Assembly (NCBI GenBank): GCA_001910725.1
Contig: MJGA01000002.1
Span: 1,922,001-1,986,000 of the forward strand
Reading direction: 5' to 3'
DNA from: Phanerodontia chrysosporium
Taxonomy: Eukaryota; Basidiomycota; Agaricomycetes; Polyporales; Phanerochaetaceae
Length of the DNA: 64,000 nucleotides
In this document: piece by piece, positions 14,860 through 26,442 of the stretch
Layout: every line of letters begins with the position of its first letter
Position numbering within the stretch: the stretch's first letter is position 1
Made by a program: the position numbers and the translations under genes
The notes under the pieces: model-generated
Told to the model about the DNA's origin: nothing
The model's database searches: none
What the model saw: only the letters and a program-made list of their open reading frames with translations

Positions 14860-17800
14860 AGCGTTTTAAAAGCTCAAGGTGGACGGTATGGTATTGGATG
14901 TATTCTAACTATGTATCAATATCCTTCACGTACAGTGTATCCTCAGCACTGGCTTCGTACACTCTTGCAGAACGATGTGCGCCATCGCTAGTCTAATCGC
15001 CAGATTGTATAGGAGGTGAGCATTATCCCATGGTACATGCGCTGACGTCGTCCCTACTGGCGATCACTCGAACGTGCTAGGGAGCTCATTCGCTTCCACG
15101 ATCAAGGAGCCCGTCCATTTACCTCCGCATCTCATCTGGCCTAGCAGAGTTGGAGTGTGCGGCGGTAACGGCCGTCTGGAAGGCCCAATAGCCTTTTAGG
15201 CCGCGATCGGGAATTAAGTCGATCGTCCTGGACAGGGCCCGGGTCGCCGTACACGCTCTCGGGTGCGACTGGGCAGCATCATGCGGCCTGCGGCATGCCC
15301 CTTCGCTCAATAGAGCGGGCGAAGTTGGTATGTGCGAAGTAGGGACAGGGCCTGGAGGTCGGCGGGGCTGGTTGCTATTCCTAGGTGCCCCCATGACTTC
15401 ATATTTGCACTTGCTTCCCTAAGGGACGATCGCAAAGGAGCTCTACGGGTGAGGGTGGATATGCTTCTGTTGTACATAGTTGGGTATTTGTGATGAGTGA
15501 CCCCCTGAGATCAAAGGCGAAACTGACCTTTGGTCTCTAGTTCCATTCTGTATCGCTTCGATATACACGACTGACATCAGAGTTCGTTGGAGATGGATAT
15601 GGTCTCATGTCAACCGAATAAAGGTCTGTGTAGCCAACATAGCCTCGCTGTGTGCCGAGCTAATCTGCAGTATGGCCACTTCAGCGACGAAGTGCATCTG
15701 CAGCTCGTTCGTTGCAACTTACCTGTCATCGAATCGGTAAAATACGCTCCATCTCGAATACAGCCGTGGTCACGGATTCTGTGCACCACTACAATGTGTG
15801 CGCGCGGGAAGTGGTGACCAGAGAGGGTTGTTCCCAGTGACGCGCCTTCGCAGAAAGATTGGAGGGAGGACGCCGTACCAGCAAGGTCTGGCAGACTTGT
15901 CCGCGGGATTGTACGCCACCAAGCTCGGAATTGCCAATCCGACTGTATTGAAGCGCGGTATATGCAGGTGCCCAACCGGTGGGAACACGACGGAGCTTGA
16001 GCATCCATTCAGTGACAGGTGAGACTCTATGGGCAAGACCTGCTGACCTGCATGTATCGCCGAGCCTAGCTGCTACTCCCTTGCGCCATGCGCGCCCAGT
16101 CGCCAGAAGCGTCCACACAAAGGGTACGAAGGTCTCACGCAGTGCCTCCCATGACCCTGAAACAGATGCAGCTCATGATTGGCTGCCGGCAGATGACATA
16201 GGAGGACACGACTAGCCGTCAGACCCTAGGTCATCTGAAGTCTTGTCTGCAGTGCGTTGCGACATGTATATTCCGAGACGTGCTGCGCGGCGGAGACAAT
16301 TGTGGCTCTGGGGGCGAAAGTCGCATCATCTCAGTGTCGTACACGGCCGACTAGTACTGACCGGCAGCTGGTCATCTGGATGTGTATTTGCAAAGTTCTG
16401 CAGAACAGGATATAGAGCGTGCTGATGTGAGTCTCTCGTGAAGAAAGATTGGGAGCAAGGCTCTGTGCCGCAATAAGCTACGTCGGGTTGCTGTCGTACA
16501 TGTTAACCTGCCATTCTGGGTGACAGGTGTAGCAGTCTGATCTGGGTGATCGCGACACCTTATTTCCCCACGGGGAGTCTGATCGCAATTGATGGGCGTC
16601 TCGGAGGTTTGCATTCTCCCATCCCGACCACCAGGAGGCGACCAGCTCACGTTTCTCAGGTCTTCATTCAACGGGCCCTTGGACGACTAGCCGGCACGTA
16701 CAAGATTTTTCGACTTTCGGTATTCCTATCTTGCCAGCTGTAAAAGGACCCGGGTTGCTTCTTGGCCTTCGTCTTTCCGTGAGCGGCGTAGACGTCTCTC
16801 TTGAAGATTGCTGCATGGCCAACTTGTCTTTTTCACCGCTTCTGTGAGAGGATGCTGCCAGTAATATCACTCGCGCAATGCTACCGCAGTCCTTTTCCAT
16901 TCCCTACTTCCTCTTTGCGCACAGTTTTCGCAACACTGCAGTCTACGATAGCACCGAGCCAACGTCAACATGAGTTCTCATGCTACCCTTCTCGGAAGCA
17001 CCTTTGCCGCCTTCTATCTGCATTCGCGGCTGGACGACCTCCAAGGCCTCTCACGATCACTTTGGTGATCGTCGTTTAGCTCCCGCGAGTCTGGCCAGAC
17101 ACGGCTGATCAATGACGGTCATACTCAACTTTCTACGGCTTGAAGACTTGAATAGTGGGGGACTGGTCATGCAATCTTTAGGCGCAAATCGCCTGGCCGC
17201 AATGAGACCTGATTGCGGGCAACGGGATGCCTTCTCGGCCGCAGTAACAGAGACGGTGTTGCGCTGCCCCCATGCCATTGGCTGTTCGACGTAAAATTCG
17301 AAGCAGTACGGCAGTGAGAGCGTTGTTCAACTCAGCCAACTGGAGCTTGTTCAGGTGCACAATGAAACCGATCCCAGGCTATGAAGGCCGGATGTCTCCC
17401 GCATGACATGGGAGTGTTTGAGACCAAACAATACATTTCGCCCCGGCTCGTGAGTACTCCACGGCCACCTCGAACTTTCATTGCATAGCAGATGACCCTT
17501 GGTACACAGCAGCATGGCCCCTATCTCTCATGTCGCCTGATTGGCTACAGGGTGCTGTATACCTACGAGCGCTCCCAAGCGGCTCGAAGCTCGGTGACGT
17601 CCAGTCACTCCTCGCTCAACCAGGGTCGCCTCGGATGTGCCTCAAACCGTTCGCCGCACCGACAGCCTAACCCCCTAAGTACGTTTCGGCCAGCTGATCG
17701 AACGAGACACGCTCATCCATTGTTGGCCCATAGGACATATGCTCCGCGTGCGCAGCCTGAAGACGGTTTCAAATACGGACAGACGCACTGGTGAAGCCCG

Positions 17801-18149
17801 TTTGGTGTCACTGTCTTGACCCATTCCCATGGTCTTGGGGTCAGCTGCGTTCCAACCCTATCTTTGCATCAATGCCTACCGGTTCTGGTCCAACAAACAA
17901 CTCCACCAATCTTTCTCGAGCTGTCCAGCTGACATTCAGTTTGACGCTATTCTGATTATATTCATTTCCCAAACATGCCCAGGGAAGCCGAGCAGTCCGG
18001 TCGGCCGTGTACTGTTTACCCGCCAACCAGAGGTGAAGTAGTATATATACCACTCGCAGCCGAGGCGTATCCCCCAAGCACACCGTGAGGTCTGCTACTC
18101 TCTGTGAAGTCACTCTCGACCGCTCTTTTCCCTCTCATCCTTCGTCGCC
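14860..18149. other. Long gene-poor interval upstream of the alcohol oxidase gene
   Basis: For about 3.3 kb I find only short unrelated open frames on both strands. There is no conserved protein motif, no coherent exon series and no transposon terminal repeat. The right end must contain the alcohol oxidase promoter, including a TATA box at 18042. A long upstream region would suit a strongly regulated gene, but this is inference. Old transposon remnants decayed past recognition remain possible. Confidence 0.45.
18042..18049 (+). promoter_or_regulatory. TATA box of the alcohol oxidase gene
   Basis: TATATATA lies about 100 bp upstream of the ATG at 18150. A clear TATA box is uncommon among the genes of this window and fits a highly inducible promoter. 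The position relative to any transcription start is inferred. Confidence 0.6.
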
Positions 18150-20586
18150 ATGGGTCACCCCGAGGAGGTCGATGTCATCGTATGCGGGTACGTCTTGACC
18201 ATGTCTGTGTTGCCTGTACATTGTCTGACCTCGTCGGTAGTGGTGGTCCTGCTGGATGCGTTGTGGCGGGCAGGCTCGCTTACGCGGACCCTACACTGAA
18301 GGTCATGCTCATTGAAGGCACGTCTGGGCACTGTGGATACATGTCTCATGCAACCTGACGCCTTCACTGCAGGTGGTGCCAACAACCGCGATGACCCATG
18401 GGTGTACCGCCCAGGCATCTACGTCCGCAACATGCAGAGGAACGGCATCAACGACAAGGCGACGTTCTATACCGACACCATGGCTTCTTCGTATCTCCGT
18501 GGCCGTCGTAGCATCGTCCCCTGCGCCAACATCCTCGGTGGTGGTTCTTCGATCAACTTCCAGATGTACACTCGCGCGTCTGCTTCCGATTGGGACGACT
18601 TCAAGACCGAAGGGTGGACCTGCAAGGGTACGTTCTCACGCTCATGCTGCAAGCATTTGTCTGACATGACAGCGTCTAGATCTTCTGCCTCTTATGAAGC
18701 GGCTCGAGAACTACCAGAAGCCATGCAACAACGACACCCACGGCTACGATGGTCCGATTGCCATCTCCAACGGTGGACAGATCATGCCTGTCGCCCAAGA
18801 CTTCCTGAGGGCTGCCCATGCGATCGGTGTGCCATACAGCGGCAAGTATTCATATACGCAATGGCTTCCGAGCAATGTTAACCCCGTGCACAGATGATAT
18901 CCAGGATCTTACCACTGCACATGGTGCTGAGATTTGGGCCAAGTACATCAATCGTCACACCGGCCGTCGTAGTGATGCTGCGACCGCATACGTGCACTCC
19001 GTCATGGACGTCCAGGACAACCTCTTCCTACGCTGCAACGCCCGCGTCAGCCGCGTTCTGTTCGACGACAACAACAAGGCAGTCGGCGTAGCCTATGTCC
19101 CGTCCCGCAACCGGACACACGGCGGTAAGCTCCATGAGACCATTGTAAGTGTCCCCCTCTTGGCCTGCATCGGAATAGCACTCACACCGTCCGAAACGCT
19201 TCAGGTCAAGGCTCGCAAGATGGTCGTCCTCAGCTCCGGCACTCTTGGTACTCCTCAGATCCTCGAGCGCTCCGGTGTCGGCAACGGCGAGCTCCTCCGC
19301 CAACTTGGCATCAAGATCGTCAGCGACCTCCCGGGTGTTGGTGAGCAGTACCAGGACCACTACACCACGCTGTCCAGTAAGCATCAATGTGTTCGTTGTG
19401 TATACTGTTCTGACTTGTTGGTTAGTCTACCGTGTCTCCAACGAGTCCATTACCACCGATGACTTCCTCCGTGGTGTCAAGGACGTGCAGCGCGAGCTTT
19501 TCACAGAGTGGGAGGTTTCGCCCGAGAAGGCTCGTCTGTCGTCCAACGCCATCGACGCTGGCTTCAAGATCCGCCCAACGAGGAAGAGCTGAAGGAGATG
19601 GGCCCTGAATTCAACGAACTCTGGAACCGCTACTTCAAGGACAAGCCTGACAAGCCCGTCATGTTCGGCTCCATCGTCGCTGGTGCCTACGCCGACCACA
19701 CACTCCTGCCGCCCGGCAAGTACATTACGATGTTCCAATACCTCGAGTACCCGGCGTCACGTGGCAAGGTTAGTCGAAGTCACTTCTGTTAGACTGGACT
19801 GTGATTAATCAAGCTTCTGCAGATCCACATCAAGTCGCAGAACCCCTACGTCGAGCCATTCTTCGACTCCGGTTTCATGAACAACAAGGCCGACTTTGCG
19901 CCCATCCGCTGGAGCTACAAGAAGACCCGTGAGGTCGCGCGCCGCATGGATGGTCAGTCGTCGCCGCGATAGCTCTCGAACCACCTCTCATGCCTCTTGA
20001 TGACAGCATTCCGTGGTGAACTGACGTCGCACCACCCGCGCTTCCACCCTGCCTCCCCCGCGGCATGCAAGGACATCGACATCGAGACTGCCAAGCAGAT
20101 CTACCCCGACGGCCTCACGGTCGGCATCCACATGGGCTCGTGGCACCAGCCGTCCGAGCCGTACAAGCACGACAAGGTCATCGAGGACATCCCCTACACC
20201 GAGGAGGATGACAAGGCTATCGACGACTGGGTCGCCGATCACGTTGAGACCACCTGGCACTCGCTCGGTACCTGCGCCATGAAGCCGCGCGAGCAGGGCG
20301 GTGTTGTCGACAAGCGCCTCAACGTCTACGGCACGCAGAACCTCAAGTGTGTTGACCTGTCGATCTGCCCCGTGAGTCACAATGTTCTCTCTACATCTTA
20401 TTCAATCACTTATCCTTCCACCAGGACAACCTCGGCACGAACACCTACTCGTCTGCGCTCCTCGTCGGCGAGAAGGGCGCTGATCTCATCGCTGAGGAAC
20501 TCGGCCTCAAGATCAAGACCCCGCATGCTCCCGTCCCGCACGCACCCGTCCCGACCGGCAGGCCCGCTACCCAGCAGGTCCGGTAA
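18150..20586 (+). CDS. Alcohol (methanol) oxidase, GMC oxidoreductase
   Basis: This FAD enzyme oxidises short primary alcohols, chiefly methanol, to aldehyde and releases H2O2. In wood-decay fungi it can use methanol freed from lignin and feed Fenton chemistry. The start [13 protein letters not shown] leads into the FAD-binding motif [14 protein letters not shown] across an intron. Further GMC landmarks are the [20 protein letters not shown] loop, [17 protein letters not shown], the catalytic His region [11 protein letters not shown] and the final [18 protein letters not shown]. About eight introns give close to 650 residues, the family length. One base is missing at about 19580: GFKIRP must join [11 protein letters not shown], and as written the frame hits a stop within four codons. 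The C-terminus (PATQQVR) has no PTS1 signal, unlike yeast enzymes. It is either a functional gene with a sequencing error or a recent pseudogene; I favour the former. Confidence 0.9.
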
Positions 20587-21304
20587 ACTTACTCTCTCTT
20601 CTTATCGGTTTCCTCGAAGGTGTTGGAATATAGTACGGTTGAGCTCACAAGCCTCGCAAGCACTGTTGTTGTACCATTAGCATCTGTACATCGTATCTCT
20701 CAGAATCAGACTTGTACACTTACCATGCAATCTGCGTGCCCAGCTAGCCCAGGGTGAGCTGCACTGACCACTAGGTACTCACATCTGCCTCGGGCTGTTA
20801 TGGTGTCTGAAGTTCAAACTTCAGAGCTTCAAGCTTCATATATCAGTCGGCCATTTCGAATAGGTCCGCCAGACCCCGAGTAGAGTCATAGAGAGCGCCA
20901 GCTGGGTAATATGACGTGCAACGGATGCATGTCTGGTCCGACCCTAACTGGCTTCATGACCATGGACTCGAAATGGGCGGCAACGAACATTTGAATTATT
21001 CCGAGGATCTTCCGAAGGCGCGTTCTCCCCGGTTGCCGCACCGTACACGCGTAATCTCTCGCGCTGCACAGCAGTCTCCATATCTCCAATGAGTCAGAAC
21101 AGTCGCAGTAGCCAACTACAACCGCGTACACGCAGGCTGACATGGGAAACAGAGCTTCCTGGTGCCGTGTAACAGGCGCCACACCGCTGTTCATTGAGCG
21201 CGTCGCTCTAACTGGGAGTCGCACAACCGGTTTGTCGCAGTCGCCTTTGCTCTACGATAGAACATATGTTAGTCACAAGATGCAACTCTGTTATGCTCCG
21301 GATC

Positions 21305-21318
21305 TTCTAGAAGATTTC
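21305..21318. promoter_or_regulatory. Heat-shock-element-like palindrome
   Basis: The sequence TTCTAGAAGATTTC contains TTC-nn-GAA followed by a near-match third unit. It sits inside the perfect 14-bp palindrome ATCTTCTAGAAGAT. It lies about 500 bp upstream of the TATA box at 21803. It resembles a binding site for a heat shock factor, but such short sites also arise by chance. Confidence 0.25.
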
Positions 21319-21802
21319 TAGTTGACTGTAAGGGCTACTAGCTTACAACATCGGCCTCACTGCAGCGGAAGAAAAAGAATCCGTCACAGCGCAGCGCGAG
21401 CAGCACCTGCAGAGGGCACGCGAGAGATGAGTCTCGCATGTCGCCACAGAGTCTCGGACAGCGTGTACAGGAAAAAGGTATGCCAAGCGTAGCGCTTCCT
21501 GTGTCCATGGTTCGTTGGTCTATATGAATGGCTTGACGGGAAATCGGGTCGTTACCTCGGCACTACAGCTATGAGATATCTGGCCCAATCAAAGCTTGAA
21601 AAACCCGTCAACCACCCAAAGAAGACCGTGTATTAGCGGCAACGCAGGACCCCAGTCCCCCCATGAGCCGAGTCATGAAGCGGTCGTACGTCATTACTAC
21701 CTGCAGTACTAGTCAGCCTGGAATCTTCAACTTATGGAAGAGCTAGAAGCTGGCCGCACCGCGTGATCAAGTGCTCTCGGCACCGGAGTACATACCCAGC
21801 AG

Positions 21803-21979
21803 TATAAAAGGACACCGCGAGTAGGTTCACTTCCCAAAGACCCACTTTCTACCCTCATGAAGCGCGGGGAGTCGCTACGCCGCCCTTGGCGTCGAGGCTC
21901 AGCTCATGACCACCGCTGCAAGCTTGCCCTGAATCCTTACCGGACCACTGCGAGAACTCCTCCCGCAGTGGCTCGGTAA
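21803..21979 (+). other. Orphan TATA box followed by a 40-codon open frame
   Basis: TATAAAAG at 21803-21810 is the strongest TATA box in the interval. The first ATG downstream (21857) opens a 40-residue basic frame beginning MKRGESLRRPWRRG and ending at the TAA of 21977-21979. The peptide has no signal sequence or known motif. It could be a real small gene, the first exon of a longer one, the distal promoter of the LysM gene, or chance. No function is proposed. Confidence 0.25.
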
Positions 21980-22315
21980 TGAATCCGGTCTTTCTGGAGC
22001 GTCGTAAGGCTATTCAAACGATCACTAGCAGTACTGATCTGTCAGTAGCCTGGAGCGTTGTATCGAGAAAAATTGTGAACTCAAGCGTCGAATGTGAAGT
22101 CGAACGGGGAGAGTCGGTTGAGAACGTATATGGCGTGGGTAGGTCGTGATGTCGGATGAATCGCGGCGTAACTTTTGTGGGTGTCTGTGGGTGTTCACTG
22201 CCCCGGCCGTGCCGCTTACTCAAGAGTCCGCAGTGCTCTTTCCCTTCCACCTCTACGACACCCGTCCTTGAATCTTGAACACCAGCTATCTCACTGCGAG
22301 ACATCTGTCCTCAGA

Positions 22316-23421
22316 ATGGCTGTTTCATCGAACCCTGCCGTCGAGCTCTGTCTTGCTTGCTCTTCGTCTCTGCCTCCTCGTCGATCCTCCTCGAAGTCAT
22401 CCAGCCCAGCTCTATACATTACTCAATGCTGTGGCAGACCGATATGTCCAAGTTGTATCTCCAAGAACCCCCGGCTGTCGCGGTATAACCCCTGCCTTCA
22501 CTGCCTTGGAGGGGTCGGAATCGTGAACGCACATTCTCGCAGTGCCCCTGCCCTTATTGTGCCCCAGCTGCAGAACCTAGATGGAGGTTTGCACGACGAT
22601 GCTGTGTACACCATAGGAGATGACGGTGACGAAGAGGATGGGGAAGAACGGCGATCCGGGGCTACTAAAGGTGACGACGCTTCTCCATCGACCCCTTCCA
22701 CTCCTCCCCCTGCCTATGCGAGTTCGACGAACCCCAGCCGCAGCAGCATAATCCGGAGCAATCCGACGCGGAGCATAACGAAGACAGCGAGGATAGCACA
22801 GCAACACGGGGCTCTTCTCCTCGGAGTACTACATACAGCCCAAAGATACACTCGTTGGCATAGCTCTGAGGTTCGGCGTCGATGTAAGTACTGTATTCAA
22901 GGTCTCGCTAAGGTCTTCCTCATGCTACCTCTCAGGGCCGCCTTTTGTGTCGCCTGAACAACCTCCCCCCAAGCACTCTACGCACGACGCCTCACTTGCT
23001 ACACACCCGCAGAGTGCTACAATTACCTTCATCTACCCGTATGTCGGCCTCCACGTCTCCGAATGGAAGAGCAGATCCAGACTACGAGGCGCACAGAGCA
23101 CGAGAGCGAGCAGAGAAGCGCTTCCAGACGGTAACGAAAGAGACGGACTGGCGAATAGCCAAGGCCTACGTCGCGCTAGCAGAGGATGGAGAGCCGTCTT
23201 CTGTCGGCAAGGAAGGCCCGTCCGGCAAGGTCTCACAGGACTCCAGTGTTGAGGGGCGTGCCATGGACCAGTACCTAGACGATGCGGAGTGGGAAGCAGA
23301 GCAGCTGAGAGATGGCCGGGGCGTACATATACCTCCTTTCCCTTACGCCGCGCAGCCCACTGCGCGCAAGGGTAAGGGCTCGAAGCGTCTCGCCGATGGC
23401 GATGGGCGTGATCCTAAATGA
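22316..23421 (+). CDS. Cys-rich zinc-binding-like plus LysM domain protein
   Basis: The ATG at 22316 (MAVSSNPAVELCLACSSS) begins a cysteine module: CLAC, then CCGRPICPSC, then CLHC at about residues 14-62. Pairs with this spacing suggest a zinc ribbon or degenerate RING. An acidic Ser/Pro linker follows. A LysM domain then spans an intron: SEYYIQPKDTLVGIALRFGVD joined to GRLLCRLNNLPPSTLRTTPHLLHTRRVLQLP. The C-terminal part is charged and helical (DYEAHRARERAEKRFQTVTKE, then DQYLDDAEWEAEQLRDG). There is no signal peptide, so it is probably intracellular, unlike secreted LysM effectors. Two bases are missing, near 22720 and 22820: the linker is readable as EFDEPQPQQHNPEQSDAEHN only in a third frame. 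About 350 residues. The family resembles eukaryotic intracellular LysM proteins; function unknown. Confidence 0.75.
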
Positions 23422-23509
23422 GCCAGACGTAGCCGTTGTCCGAATTACTTTCATTGACTTTCCATCTTCGTACATTATGTCCAGAGTATCCATCTTACAA
23501 TGTTGGAAT

Positions 23510-25175
23510 CTAAGTCGCACTGCCGAAAATTTGGTATCTCCTGCAAATGCTAGGCCCGACTTCGTCGTACTGAGCCTTTGTGTGGCAGTAAGAGTAGAAC
23601 TCAGGCTAACGAAAACCATCAGTGTTGTTCAGACTCTGGGTGCACCATGTCACTTACGAGAGAAGCGAGCAAGGATCCACCAAACCAGACAGCGTATCGC
23701 TGGCGCTTGTGAGAAATGACCTCGACCTCGACACCGGACGACTGCAAACGCGAATGTGAGATACAGGACGAAGCTGATCACGATTTCGTCGTACCCTGAC
23801 TTGACTGCCGCTCGCAACAGCATTCGCCTCCAAACGACGATCCACAATCTGCTTCAGGTCTCGCTTCAGACGCTGACCGAAATGCTGGAACATTGTCGAG
23901 CCTCCCGAGAGCACGATGTTCTGATAGCTTCATGAGCACTGGCCGATGGACCGTACAAAGGTGTACACACCTTGTAGAGACCACGACGGACATCGATTGG
24001 AGACTGCTGAATGACACCATCGACGATCTCGGGGAGTGGGGTAAGGAAGTCGGACGAGTAGATCTCGGGGTTGAAGAAGATCTCAGGTGCAAGAAAGCGT
24101 TCGTATCCGACATCAACGGAGTATTTCTGCACGTGAAGCCACATTAACATGTCGAACGAGCATATTCGCAAAGCTGCCGCACCTTGCCCGTGACGCTGTA
24201 CTCGTCCTCGTAGCGCTCGAAGTACTTGTACGGCTCTGCGTCGTACTTCCGGAACTCCTTCACGATGTCCTGGCACACGTAGCTGTAGTTCTCCTTCACC
24301 TTGGACGCGACTTTCAGGTGTTCCTCGGGCGGAACATTGACCATCTCGCCGCGCTCGCGCATCAGGTTGAGCACGAACTGTGTGATGTCGCGACCGGCAA
24401 TGGGGATGTGCTTGATAGCGCTTCCAATGACATAGCCCTCCGCACAAGGAATGACGTGGGTAACACCGTCTCCGGAGTCGATAACAGTTCCGGTCAACGA
24501 GCGGTCACTGACACGGTTAGACGTCCACGACGCAGCCAAAGCGAGAACAGCTTGGACGGCGATGTAGAGACCCTTGATATTGAAGGACTCGAAGAAGATC
24601 TCCGCAGTCTGTTCACGGTTCTCCGGAGGGTTCAGAGGCGGCTCGGTCTAAATGAGGGGCACGCAGTGAATGACACGTAGATATTAATTGGATAGTCACA
24701 CACCAGAAGGAAGTAGTGATCTTCTGGCTCAGCCCTCAGGTACTTGAAGATCGTCTGCTCCCAGTACCGCTCCATGTAGTCCCAGTTCTCGATCTGGCCG
24801 TGTCTAATGGGGTAGTTGACGCCATATCCAGGAGTCTTTGCATTCGCAAGGGCCTCATCGCCGATGAAGAAATCGAGGTCCTCAACTCCTCTCTTCGACG
24901 CTAGGTGTCCTGGTTTCGAGGGCACTGCCGGGCCTCCGCGTGTCGACTGAGAGACGGGGCCACGCGTAGCTATAGCAGTGGGGAATACGCTTGGTGATGA
25001 TCAGTCATAGTCCGATCCCAGCTGGTGGACTCGTCTACTCACAAGGATGGGTCGGAGTTACCAGCGTACCTACCGCTTGCATAAGCACGCTACCTGGCAT
25101 AGAGCGGGCGACGACTTACCCGACTTTCGAGAACCCGGTTCCGTTGTCGCAAATGATGGGAGCGAGAAGAGACAT
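23510..25175 (-). CDS. arp3: Actin-related protein 3, Arp2/3 complex subunit
   Basis: Arp3 pairs with Arp2 to nucleate branched actin filaments at endocytic patches. The ATG at 25175 gives [19 protein letters not shown], the actin phosphate-1 loop. Next come [54 protein letters not shown], the phosphate-2 loop [20 protein letters not shown], and [16 protein letters not shown]. Later segments are [10 protein letters not shown], the adenosine motif [23 protein letters not shown] and the C-terminus [25 protein letters not shown], ending at 23510. Several short introns give about 430 residues, as expected. It is divergent from rpb12, 206 bp away, and convergent with the LysM gene. Confidence 0.95.
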
Positions 25176-25381
25176 GGTGGGATGGTAGCAGCTCGCTCGT
25201 CGTGACTTGCTGGAGCTGGCTGCGAGTTGCTGCGAGTTACTGCGACGCCCAGAGAGACGCCGGCAGCTGGCGGGTGTGTGTGACGTTGTTTGGCAACAGC
25301 CTCTGATCCTAACACGGACAAACACAGGCGCCTGCCAATTTTGGGTGGTACGCAATTTAGTCAGGTTCACCTCCAGCCACC
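25176..25381. promoter_or_regulatory. Shared divergent promoter region of arp3 and rpb12
   Basis: Only 206 bp separate the two start codons, so both promoters must overlap here. A 10-bp unit GCTGCGAGTT is repeated twice in tandem (25219-25238), with a partial third copy up to about 25246. No TATA box was seen on either strand. Confidence 0.5.
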
Positions 25382-25681
25382 ATGAACTCCCAGAACGGTG
25401 CGGGCAACTACAGTTCTGCGGGCGGATTTGGCGCGCCACAGAGGCAGGAGATGGAGTATCTCTGTGCTGGTGCGTACCCGCTCGAACTACTTCCTTACTT
25501 GATCTCATACTCCCTTAGACTGCGGTGCCAAAAACGAGATCAAGTCTCGGGAACCCATTCGCTGCAGGGAGTGTGGTCATCGTATCATGTACAAGAAGAG
25601 GACAAGCGGAGTGCGTACTTATGCTATCCATCATTGCTTCTCTCTCACACCTCGGCAGTGGTCCAATTCGAGGCTCGGTGA
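25382..25681 (+). CDS. rpb12: RNA polymerase I, II and III common subunit Rpb12 (ABC10-alpha)
   Basis: This is a small essential subunit shared by all three nuclear RNA polymerases. The ATG at 25382 (CACCATG context) gives [15 protein letters not shown], then QEMEYLCA across an intron to [29 protein letters not shown]. The four cysteines CxxC...CxxC bind zinc. The last short exon (25659-25681) ends in VQFEAR, the invariant C-terminus. Between KKRT and VQFEAR the sequence as written gives S-G and the splice phase fails. Restoring one A near 25605 gives the family sequence TKRM and a correct intron of 48 nt starting at 25611. Since the subunit is essential, a sequencing error is the likely cause. 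About 68 residues. Confidence 0.92.
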   Translation: MNSQNGAGNYSSAGGFGAPQRQEMEYLCAGAYPLELLPYLISYSLRLRCQKRDQVSGTHSLQGVWSSYHVQEEDKRSAYLCYPSLLLSHTSAVVQFEAR

Positions 25682-26442
25682 CCCTCGCTATGAATCCAAT
25701 GGCCCAAGTCGCTTCGAAAGCGTCTTCAGCAAAATCGCCAATCGCTGTCTGTACTCATCGTGTCACTGCTCTCCTCTGGGCTACATCACAAGCCCAGTCG
25801 TGCACTCAACATTAGACTCCACGACGAGACCGACACTATACCCCTTGTAGCTCGAGAACTACGCATCTCCCTTGCCCTCTGTCTTACAAACCGCTCTGCC
25901 CGCCAATAGGAATTCCTCTGCGCAAGACTATTGCATCCTTCGAGTTGACGTCGAGCGCAAAGCGGTGACCCCAGCGATGCGCCGTCCGCAGGGTTCTTGT
26001 GGAGCACCGTCATTACATGCAGGGGACAAGACCACTGGCTGTGCACTACCTGTAGACGTGTAGGCAGAGGCAACAGCTGGATTGGTGCCATGCGGTATGC
26101 TTATATTGTTCCAGTAGTGTAGCCTCGTTAATTCGTCCTGCACAATTGACCGTGCAAATGCTGCAGGCTGATTGCCACTACACCTCGCGTTAGGTCACTT
26201 GCAGCCAAGATGCAGGGCTGCAAGGTCAAGAGATATACACCCTCATGCAAGACGTAGAGCTGACGGGAAGGTAACACGTCTCGCACCACGTGAGTATGCA
26301 CACATTCCGGCGACGTGAGGCTCCAGCGAACCTTACGGTGTTTCATACGGCAACATGCACATTCATCCATCCCTATGAACGCGTGCTATAGGCTTTGGCT
26401 AGCACTCAGTCTTTCATCAGCTGCTCTAATACGATCCACTGC
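25682..26442. other. Convergent intergenic region rpb12 / atg17
   Basis: These 761 bp lie between two converging gene ends and hold no recognisable gene or repeat. Short open frames here show no conserved motif. The length leaves room for an unannotated noncoding transcript, but nothing in the sequence supports one. Confidence 0.4.

Larger units (their letters stand above)
20587..22315. other. Gene-poor interval with promoter-like elements
   Basis: About 1.7 kb lie between alcohol oxidase and the LysM gene. The interval holds a short inverted repeat near the alcohol oxidase 3' end (20808-20823, arms TGAAGTT/AACTTCA), a palindrome at 21303-21316, and a TATA box with a 40-codon frame at 21803-21979. 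No conserved protein was recognised. The right end should contain the LysM gene promoter. Confidence 0.45.
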
